Source: Streptomyces daqingensis
GTDB taxonomy: Bacteria > Actinomycetota > Actinomycetes > Streptomycetales > Streptomycetaceae
Assembly (NCBI RefSeq): GCF_014645895.1
Contig: NZ_BMMP01000007.1
Location: 248,001-312,000, forward strand
Length of the DNA: 64,000 bases
Reading direction: 5' to 3'
The position numbers and the translations under genes are program-made. The notes beneath the pieces are model-generated. The model saw only the letters and a program-made list of their open reading frames with translations. It made no database searches and had not been told where the DNA came from. Numbering within the stretch: position 1 is the stretch's first letter; each line of letters starts with the position of its first letter. Of the stretch, positions 56,070-62,424 are shown in pieces.

Positions 56070-57485
56070 TCAATGCCGATCTCCCTCGTCGAGTGCCCGC
56101 GCGATCAGGTTGTTGGAGTGCTGTTGACCGCCTTTGAGGATCTTGGCGTAGAAGCGGTACAGCACGGCGATGCTGTGGCCGGCGCGGGCTGCGACCTCCG
56201 CAGGGTCAACCCCTGACTTGATCCAGAGTGAAACCCCCGCGTGGCGCAGGGAGTACGGGACTGCCGCGAGCGCGGACTCCACCTCACGAGGGGACAACAC
56301 AGCCTCGCGTGCTCTCTCCCAGACTTCGCAGTACTCGGTGGAGGCCACTCGCCCGCCCCGGGCAGCCCGGAACAGTCGGCCGTCATCGGCTGTGCCGTAG
56401 CGGGCGATGTGTTCCCGCAGCAGGTGCACAAGGACCGGCGGGATGGGCACGGTCCGCGTTGCGCCGCGCTTCCGTCGTTTGAGCCCACGCTTCTCGTACG
56501 ACGTTCCGTCGTCCGTCCAGCCGCCGCCCACCTCTGGGCGACTCTCTCCGAGTAGCAGTTCGCCCCACTCCTTTACGGACTCGGGCGAGGCCGGCGGCAA
56601 GGTGCAGTCCGATGCCTTGAGTGCAACAATTTCGCCTGGTCGCATGGCTCCGTAGTACAGGCAACCGAAGAAGGCGTGCAGGTGCGCGCCGCGCGGTCCG
56701 GAGTCGCGGACAGACCCAAGTAGCTTGCGTGCTACGTCCGGCCCCGGCACGTACCGGAAATCGATCTCGTCGTCATTGTCGGGCGGCGTCCAGTCCACGC
56801 GAGGCAGAGGGTTCGCCCCCAGTAGACCCTTTTCCTCAACTGTGTAGCGGAGCATGTTGCTCAGCACCATTCGCTTGCGTCTGGCCGTGTTTTCGGCGGC
56901 CTTACCCCCGTCCAGTCGGAGTGAGAGCGCCTCCAGAGCGGGGCGCAGAAGCGCGGGGTCCTCCAACTCCCTGACCTTGACAGAGCGGGCGGCAATCCAA
57001 TCCAGAGCGGCGTGAATTTCGGGCGGCGGTTCCTCGACGACGTAACGCGAGACCCATGCCCCCTCGGAACTGCGGACAGCCCGGAACGCCCACTGGTAGA
57101 GGGCGGCACGAGTCACGGCCGCGCGGGGTTCTCCGCGCCTGCTTGTGACTAGTACAGGGGTCACGACGGCGAGCGATTCCGCGATGCTTGCTCGGTGCTT
57201 GGCGGCGGCGCGCGGCCACTTCATCAGCACGTATTCCGTGGCGTGCTCGTACCAAGTAGGGGAAGTACGCGCCATCAACTCTCCTGCGGGGAGGCCCGTC
57301 TCCTCGTCGAATTGCTGGTGATCGCGAAGCGCTGCCATCAGTTCTGACTGACGGCCTTCCGCCTGCGGCTTGAGCTTGAAACTCCGGGAGTGGGCGCGCT
57401 CTCCAACCCGCCATCGGAGTTCCCACGGCTTCGGGCGCCCGGAGCGCTTGCGGATCGACCAGATGTCTACGTCATACGTGAGCAT
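56070..57485 (-). CDS. int: Tyrosine-family site-specific integrase
   Basis: 471 aa. Core-binding domain about 75-170, catalytic domain about 245-460. Box I Arg is in GAMRPGEIVAL (R282), box II reads YSLRHAG (R414, with Tyr in place of the usual first His), then GHS (H437) and nucleophile Tyr in YRFYAK (Y446). It recombines attP with the tRNA-Ser site. GGAGAG precedes ATG 57485. Downstream of xis and separated by the hairpin at 57503-57527. Confidence 0.93.
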   Translation of the reverse strand: MLTYDVDIWSIRKRSGRPKPWELRWRVGERAHSRSFKLKPQAEGRQSELMAALRDHQQFDEETGLPAGELMARTSPTWYEHATEYVLMKWPRAAAKHRASIAESLAVVTPVLVTSRRGEPRAAVTRAALYQWAFRAVRSSEGAWVSRYVVEEPPPEIHAALDWIAARSVKVRELEDPALLRPALEALSLRLDGGKAAENTARRKRMVLSNMLRYTVEEKGLLGANPLPRVDWTPPDNDDEIDFRYVPGPDVARKLLGSVRDSGPRGAHLHAFFGCLYYGAMRPGEIVALKASDCTLPPASPESVKEWGELLLGESRPEVGGGWTDDGTSYEKRGLKRRKRGATRTVPIPPVLVHLLREHIARYGTADDGRLFRAARGGRVASTEYCEVWERAREAVLSPREVESALAAVPYSLRHAGVSLWIKSGVDPAEVAARAGHSIAVLYRFYAKILKGGQQHSNNLIARALDEGDRH

Positions 57486-57502
57486 GGCTCTCCAGAAAGA
57501 AA

Positions 57503-57527
57503 GGGGCCCGCGCTCAGCGCGGGCCCC
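57503..57527. terminator. Hairpin between xis and int
   Basis: GGGGCCCGCGC and GCGCGGGCCCC are perfect 11-bp arms around the 3-nt loop TCA. It may attenuate read-through from xis and the replication operon into int, keeping excision genes and integrase differently expressed. Confidence 0.7.
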
Positions 57528-57543
57528 AAGGAAGTGATCGGAT

Positions 57544-57732
57544 CTACGCGGCGTGCTGCTCGCAAGCGGCCCACCAGGCGTCCAAGTCGGCGCGGCGGCA
57601 GCGAATTTGGCCGTTGGGGAGCTTCATGAGCCTCGGTGCCTTTCCGCGGGCCCGCATGCGGTAAAAGGCGGCACGGCTCATGTCGATCTCTTCGAGGACT
57701 TCGGAGAGTTTGAGCATCTGCGTGCGTGGCAA
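57544..57732 (-). CDS. xis: Excisionase / AlpA-like HTH protein
   Basis: 62 aa. A MerR/AlpA-like winged helix (LKLSEVLEEIDMSRAAFYRM, then KLPNGQIRCRRADLDAWW) typical of AICE excisionases placed beside int. TTG 57732 has GGAG nine bases upstream; ATG 57717 is an alternative. It probably directs excision with Int. Confidence 0.85.
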   Translation of the reverse strand: MPRTQMLKLSEVLEEIDMSRAAFYRMRARGKAPRLMKLPNGQIRCRRADLDAWWAACEQHAA

Positions 57733-57799
57733 AGCTGCTTCTCCTTCGCTGTGGGTGCGCTGAAGGGCCGGGGCTCTGTGGCCCCGGCCCTGGGAAGTC

Positions 57800-58003
57800 G
57801 GTTACGTGGGTTACGTGGTTACATCCCAGGTCAGCGAGTGGTTTTCTGTAACCGGAGCTTTGGTGTAACCGGAACAGCTCGGCTACGGAGCGGTGGTGGC
57901 GGGTGCCGGTGCAACGGCGCCGTTACGGTTACAGCCCCCTTCGACGGTTACCTCGTCGTCGCTGGTCAGCATGGGTGTGAGGGGGGTTGTAACCGGTGTA
58001 ACC
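57800..58003. repeat. GGTTAC iteron-like repeat cluster
   Basis: Ten copies of GGTTAC or its complement (mostly GGTTACA/TGTAACC) occur in about 205 bp: direct at 57800, 57809, 57817, 57927 and 57946; a CGTTAC variant at 57921; inverted TGTAACC at 57847, 57864, 57988 and 57997 (one of the ten is the CGTTAC variant). They span the intergenic region upstream of xis and the 3' end of the DUF3631 gene. Density and double orientation suggest a replication origin iteron set or a xis-region operator. Confidence 0.6.
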
Positions 58004-59130
58004 GACTCCTGTAGGCCGGGTCCGGGAGGTGCGGGGCAGTAGCGGGCCCAGGCGTCCGCGAGGTCTTCGACGTGGTAGCCCTTGGTGGGTTGTCCGCCGA
58101 TGCGGATGGTGCGGGACCGGATCCGCTTGCCCTTGCCGTTGACGTACTCCCCGAGCATCCGGGAGAGCCCGCGGGCGGTGAGGGGGCGGCCGTCGAGGTC
58201 GCCCCAGGGGGCGTCTTCCATGGCGTTGAGCAGGTGCAGAATCTCGACTGTGGAGACGGCGGCTTCGCCTGGGAAGACGTGGTCGCGCAGGTCGGTGAGG
58301 AGCTTGACTCCGAGGGAGGCGCGGTCGTCTTCATCGACTGCGGTGACCAGTTCCACGCACGCGGCCCGGGCCCGCTCGGGCCACTGCCCGCCGGCCGCGT
58401 CGGCGACGGCGAGCAGCGGCTCCCAGACGTCGGCGGGTCGGTCGGTGATGCCCTCGGGCATCTCGGGCCACGCTCCGTCGACCTTCTCGCTGACCTGCTC
58501 GGACCACTGGGCGAGCTGGTCTCGCAGCTCGTTGCCTTCCTTCTCGTGGATACGGGCCCGGTAGGGCTCCACTCGTTCTGTCCGCGCGCGCCGGCGCATG
58601 CGGATGACGATGGAGCGCGCGAGGATCGTGTCCGGGAGGGTGCCCAGTCCGGCGAGCGCGACGGCGCAGTAGGAGGGGAAGGGCACCACGGACTGGTTTC
58701 CTTGTCCGTCGGCCACACATCGGTAGGAGACTCCGGAGCGGCGGTGCCCGGCGTTCAGCAGTCCGCGCAGGTCCTCGTTGGCGTCTTTGGCCTTGGCGCC
58801 GAAGACGGTGTCGATCTCATCGAAGAGGATGACCGGCCGCCCGGTCTCGTCCGCGACCGCGCGGAACAGCGCAGCCGGGGAGGCGTTGACCGCGTGCATC
58901 GGCCGGGGCACGAGCGTGGAAGACACCTCCAGAGCGCGGGTCTTGCCCGATCCCGGCTCCGGGGAGAGGAACGCCAGCCGCGGGGTGGAGTCGAAGCAGT
59001 CGAGCAGGTGGGTGTGTGCGTCCCAGAGCACGGTGGCGACGTAGGCGGCGTGGGAGGGGAAGGCGTTGAAGCGGCGGTGGAACGCCTCGACTTCGTTGAG
59101 CAGCGCGGCGCCGTCGATGGGCTCGGTCAT
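57883..59130 (-). CDS. DUF3631 AICE replication ATPase
   Basis: 415 aa. Walker A is SPEPGSGKTRALE (about residue 52) and Walker B VILFDEIDTVFG; a DUF3631 C-terminal part follows (about 190-390). This P-loop protein is the helicase-like partner of the prim-pol in AICE replication modules. ATG 59130 overlaps the TGA of the small Cys/His gene (ATGA). Its last 70 bp overlap the repeat cluster. Confidence 0.85.
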   Translation of the reverse strand: MTEPIDGAALLNEVEAFHRRFNAFPSHAAYVATVLWDAHTHLLDCFDSTPRLAFLSPEPGSGKTRALEVSSTLVPRPMHAVNASPAALFRAVADETGRPVILFDEIDTVFGAKAKDANEDLRGLLNAGHRRSGVSYRCVADGQGNQSVVPFPSYCAVALAGLGTLPDTILARSIVIRMRRRARTERVEPYRARIHEKEGNELRDQLAQWSEQVSEKVDGAWPEMPEGITDRPADVWEPLLAVADAAGGQWPERARAACVELVTAVDEDDRASLGVKLLTDLRDHVFPGEAAVSTVEILHLLNAMEDAPWGDLDGRPLTARGLSRMLGEYVNGKGKRIRSRTIRIGGQPTKGYHVEDLADAWARYCPAPPGPGLQESVTPVTTPLTPMLTSDDEVTVEGGCNRNGAVAPAPATTAP

Positions 59131-59462
59131 GCGGCGGCCCTTCCTTCTGTGCGGGTGAGCAGGGGGCATGTGGTGCGGTGGGCGTTGTGGTCTTCGACCA
59201 GGGCCAGGGCCTTGCGGCGGCCGACGACGAAGCGGTCGCGTCCGCACGCGCACCACGAATGGGCAGTGGGGGTGGCCCGCCAGTCGGGTGGAGCCACGAC
59301 GTGCAGCCACGCCACGGGACGCCGGCCGTCACCGGCAGCCGGGGAGGCCGGTTGCTGTTGGGCGGGAAGAGCTGAAAGGACGCCCTGACGGGCGGCGCTT
59401 TCCGGTGCGACAGCCCCTGTCCGTCCCGGGGGCAGTGCCGCAGTTCGAGGAGAGGCGGTCAT
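59127..59462 (-). CDS. Small Cys/His-rich protein of the replication operon
   Basis: 111 aa; start ATG 59462 and stop TGA 59127 overlap the neighbours on both sides (ATGA), so it is translated with prim-pol and DUF3631. The first 60 residues are low complexity. The end reads WCACGRDRF and then HNAHRTTCPLL, which could form a Cys/His zinc site. I do not know its role; a replication accessory is possible from position. Confidence 0.55.
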   Translation of the reverse strand: MTASPRTAALPPGRTGAVAPESAARQGVLSALPAQQQPASPAAGDGRRPVAWLHVVAPPDWRATPTAHSWCACGRDRFVVGRRKALALVEDHNAHRTTCPLLTRTEGRAAA

Positions 59463-60346
59463 ACGGTCCTCCCGGTGGCGCTGGTGAGGCCGTTGGCGAC
59501 GGCGCGGCGTGCATACGGCTCCGGCACCCCGACGCAGACGGCGGTGGCCACGAGCTGCTCGGCGAGTTGCTCGAGACCGCAGGGGCCGGGGCAGTCGGTG
59601 TGGCGTGCGGCGAGGAACTGCGCGACCCCGAACGCCTGCGATCCAGCGCCCGTTTCGGTGTGGGCTCGGATCTTGGCGAGACCGCGTTCCAGGCCGGTGC
59701 GGACGTAGGTGTCGGTGTGGCGGCAGCCGGTGGCCACCCGCCGCTCCCACGTGACCGCGATCTTGGGGGAAGAGACCACCCCCGCGCCGGGCGGGCGGGT
59801 GGTCTCTTCCTTCTCCACCAGCGCGCGGACGGCCTCCGGCAGCTCGACCAGCGGGCCGATGCCGGGGCCGAGCCACCGCGCGTAGGACATGGACGATTTG
59901 ATGTCCACGCCGTGGCGCACGGCGTTGGCGGAGCGCACCGCACCGCGGTAGATCCAGTGCTCCCCCCGCCCGGTGGCGACCGTCCGCGTGGCCGGGAGAG
60001 CCTCGCGGGCCCAGGCGACCGCCTGAGCGTCGTCCAGATCGACCACCGTGAGGCCCGCATCGCCCGGGTGGTAGGCCACGTGAGCTGCTCGCCCCCACGC
60101 CGCGGTCCACGCAGGCGAGTTGAGCACGTCGGGGCGGGTGGTGGCGGCGGCCCAGCCGTGGCAGGGAGCTGCACAGTGGCAGGAGCCCGCTCGGAGCATG
60201 TTGGGCCGCCCACTGCAGGCGTTGTCGTGGCAGGTGGGGCAGTTGGCGAAGGGCCGTTTGCCGCAGCTGAGCGGCAGGACGGGCACGCCACAAGCGGCCA
60301 GGTCGAGGGCCGCGCGCAGGGGCCCAGATCGGCGGAGATGGGTCAT
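59459..60346 (-). CDS. Prim-pol replicase of the AICE
   Basis: 295 aa prim-pol domain. N-terminal Cys/His cluster (NCPTCHDNACSG...CHCAAPCHG) resembles a Zn finger; the catalytic acidic pair is in TVVDLDDAQ; the VATGRGEHWIYR block matches the prim-pol family. It primes and may copy DNA from an AICE origin. Coupled to the small Cys/His gene. Confidence 0.83.
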   Translation of the reverse strand: MTHLRRSGPLRAALDLAACGVPVLPLSCGKRPFANCPTCHDNACSGRPNMLRAGSCHCAAPCHGWAAATTRPDVLNSPAWTAAWGRAAHVAYHPGDAGLTVVDLDDAQAVAWAREALPATRTVATGRGEHWIYRGAVRSANAVRHGVDIKSSMSYARWLGPGIGPLVELPEAVRALVEKEETTRPPGAGVVSSPKIAVTWERRVATGCRHTDTYVRTGLERGLAKIRAHTETGAGSQAFGVAQFLAARHTDCPGPCGLEQLAEQLVATAVCVGVPEPYARRAVANGLTSATGRTV

Positions 60347-60437
60347 GCTGGAGGTACCTCCTGGGTCGTTGATTCAGGGTTGGGAGCCGGGGCGACCGCG
60401 GATCTTTGGCGAGATGGGGCGGTCGCCCCGGGCGTAC

Positions 60438-60893
60438 TCAGAACGGCGGCTCGTCGCCCGCCGGCTTGCTGCCGGTGCTCCAGGGGTCACCGGCACCGTT
60501 GGAGCCGCTCCCGTTGCCGCCGCTGCTGGTGGCCTTGGTAGTGGTGGCGGTGGCGAACTTCAGTGACGGGCCGATGTCGTCGACTTCGAGGGCGAGCATC
60601 GAGCGGTTCTCGCCCTGATCGGTCTGCCAGTCGAATTGCCGCAGACGACCGGAGACGATGACCCGGCTGCCCTTGGTGAGGGATTCGGTGACGTGCTCGG
60701 CGAGGCCGCGCCAGGCGGAGCAGCGCATGAACATCGCGGTGCCGTCCTTGTACTGGCCGGATTCGCGGTCGAAGGTGCGGGGTGTGGAGGCGACGGTGAA
60801 CTTCGCCAGCGCGGCGCCGCCCTGGGTGAACTTCAGCTCGGGGTCGGAGGTGAGGTTGCCGATGACGGTGATGGGGGTGTCTCCCATAGCCAT
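60438..60893 (-). CDS. ssb: Single-stranded DNA-binding protein
   Basis: 151 aa. OB fold with DTPITVIGNLTSDPELKF, KFTVASTPRTFD and MFMRCSAWRGLAEHV, then a Gly/Ser/Asn-rich tail with acidic tip DEPPF (typical SSB C-terminal binding peptide, DDEPPF-like). It coats single strands made during replication or transfer. An element-encoded copy, distinct from the chromosomal ssb expected elsewhere. Confidence 0.93.
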   Translation of the reverse strand: MAMGDTPITVIGNLTSDPELKFTQGGAALAKFTVASTPRTFDRESGQYKDGTAMFMRCSAWRGLAEHVTESLTKGSRVIVSGRLRQFDWQTDQGENRSMLALEVDDIGPSLKFATATTTKATSSGGNGSGSNGAGDPWSTGSKPAGDEPPF

Positions 60894-60946
60894 GGATGTG
60901 TGCTCCTTCTTGGTGTGGTTGATCGGTTGCGGGTGGTCTGTGGTGG

Positions 60947-61738
60947 TCAGGCGGCGAGTTCGGGCTGATGCCACGTGGGGAGCCCGGCCAGGACTCGTTG
61001 GCGCCACTGGAGGGCGTAGGGCAGGCAGTTGGCGCAGTTCTTGTGGGTGTGGCCGGGCATCGCAGGGCGCCGGCGGGCGTGATAGCTCCATGCGGCGGAG
61101 TCCGCTGAGGCGAGCAGGTGGCCGACGCGTTCGAGGCCGAGGGTCTTGAAGCCGAAGCCGTGCAGGCGCAGGCCGTGGGCGGCCATGGCGGTGACGATCG
61201 CGGCGCCCTCGAGCGTGGATTGAAGGCGGCATACGGAGCCGAGGCCGACGATCGGCTCCTGGTTCAGGTCGACTCCGGCGTTGTCGTAGAGCTCCAGGCA
61301 GCGCTCGTAGTCGGACACCTTGCGGCCTTGTATGGCCGGGGCGATCCGCAGCTCAGGTGCCAGTGAGCGCAGTTCGAGGAAGTTGGCCACAGTGCGTCTC
61401 TGGTGCTCTTCCACGGACAGGTGGGTGCCGACGAAGGTGAGAGGACCGGCTGTGCCGCCGTGAATGATGAGGTCCTCGCACATCCAGTCCTGCGGGGCAG
61501 CCCAGTCATACGGGCCCACGCACTCCCAGATGCGCCGCAGATCCTGCACGTACTGACGCGGGGTGCGCGTCCACCGGCCATGGTTCTGGAGCTCTGTGAA
61601 GCCGCCGGAGTCGATGGCGTATGGCCCGAGTGCCTCGGGCAGTGTGACTGCGCTGGTGAAGTGCTCGGATTTCAGGAACAACGGCACCTTCGTGAGGCGG
61701 ACCCAGTGCCGTTTGTGGGTCGTCAGGTAGAAGCGCAC
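60947..61738 (-). CDS. TGT/DpdA-like base-exchange protein
   Basis: 263 aa. It resembles tRNA-guanine transglycosylases and their DNA-acting DpdA relatives: IDSGGFTEL at 42-50 (TGT DSGG, base-binding Asp), IVGLGSVCR at 163-171 (GGLAVGE equivalent), LHGFGFKTLGL at 192-202 and SADSAAW at 211-217, whose Asp213 aligns with the TGT nucleophile. C-terminal HTHKNCANC resembles a reduced zinc site. DpdA inserts a 7-deazaguanine into DNA. No precursor genes are nearby, so DNA modification is inferred. Confidence 0.7.
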   Translation of the reverse strand: MRFYLTTHKRHWVRLTKVPLFLKSEHFTSAVTLPEALGPYAIDSGGFTELQNHGRWTRTPRQYVQDLRRIWECVGPYDWAAPQDWMCEDLIIHGGTAGPLTFVGTHLSVEEHQRRTVANFLELRSLAPELRIAPAIQGRKVSDYERCLELYDNAGVDLNQEPIVGLGSVCRLQSTLEGAAIVTAMAAHGLRLHGFGFKTLGLERVGHLLASADSAAWSYHARRRPAMPGHTHKNCANCLPYALQWRQRVLAGLPTWHQPELAA

Positions 61739-61748
61739 GGACGGCTCC

Positions 61749-62222
61749 CTAGTGTTGGATGGTTCCGTTGGCGCGGCCGAAGAGGCCGGTAGCGGTGATG
61801 TGTTGGGTGATGTGCGCGGGCGCCGGTCGACGGCAGCGCTTGATGAGTGCGGCGGCGGCCGCGCCGCCGGCGGCGATGAGGGCGACGGCGGCCCACAGGG
61901 CGTCGGTCATGGCGATCAGTCCCGGTGCGGCGTAGGAGAGTCCGACACCGGCGACTGCAACACCGGTGCCGACCGTCGGAGCAAGGAGCGCGGTGGTCTT
62001 GGCCCACCGCGGGATGGGCTGTGCGATCGGCTGCGCCGGTGCGGCGGGTGCGGGGGGTTGGGTGTAGGCGAGGGTGCTGTGGCCGCCGGGCAGGGTGACC
62101 ATCTGGACCCCGGCGGGCAGTTCCTCGGGCAGCAGCCGCGACCGCCCAGCGGGGGGTTGGTAGGCCAGCGGGTCCGGGCGCCGGGTCATGGTGGTGATCT
62201 CGTATGTGGTGTGGGGATGCAA
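61749..62222 (-). CDS. Small two-TM element protein
   Basis: 157 aa (or 146 from ATG 62189). The first 70 residues are Pro/Ala-rich, then two membrane helices (LLAPTVGTGVAVAGVGLSYA and ALWAAVALIAAGGAAAAALI), then a basic tail. Resembles Spd-type spread proteins of actinomycete plasmids, which act with TraB for intramycelial transfer. Not certain. It lies ten bases before the DpdA-like gene. Confidence 0.55.
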   Translation of the reverse strand: MHPHTTYEITTMTRRPDPLAYQPPAGRSRLLPEELPAGVQMVTLPGGHSTLAYTQPPAPAAPAQPIAQPIPRWAKTTALLAPTVGTGVAVAGVGLSYAAPGLIAMTDALWAAVALIAAGGAAAAALIKRCRRPAPAHITQHITATGLFGRANGTIQH

Positions 62223-62242
62223 AAGTTGCTCCCTTCACGAGC

Positions 62243-62280
62243 GACGGCCAGCACCCCTGTGATGGCGGGTGCTGGCCGTC
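62243..62280 (-). terminator. Hairpin terminator near candidate transfer locus
   Basis: GACGGCCAGCACCC and GGGTGCTGGCCGTC are perfect 14-bp arms around 10 nt. It lies between the FtsK/TraB gene and the two-TM gene and likely ends the traB transcript. Confidence 0.8.
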
Positions 62281-62286
62281 GTCTGG

Positions 62287-62421
62287 CTTGTCGTGTCGCT
62301 TGTCGTGCGGCTTGTCGCTTGTCTTGTCTTGTCGCTTGTCACCTTCCAGGTCAAAGCCGATTTTCGGCCCTCTGAGAGCCGTACAGGGGTCTTCTCAAAC
62401 CGGTGGGCGACAAGCGACAAG
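62287..62421. repeat. GACAAG/CTTGTC repeat array, candidate clt/oriT
   Basis: Seven CTTGTC units occur in 54 bp (62287-62340, several as GCTTGTCG) and two inverted GACAAG units at 62409-62421. A 13-mer CTTGTCGCTTGTC is present twice (62311, 62328) and once inverted (62409). It lies immediately 3' of the FtsK/TraB gene. TraB pumps of actinomycete plasmids bind short repeated sequences (clt) through a C-terminal winged helix, which this TraB also has, so a transfer locus is a reasonable inference. Confidence 0.6.
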
Positions 62422-62424
62422 TGC

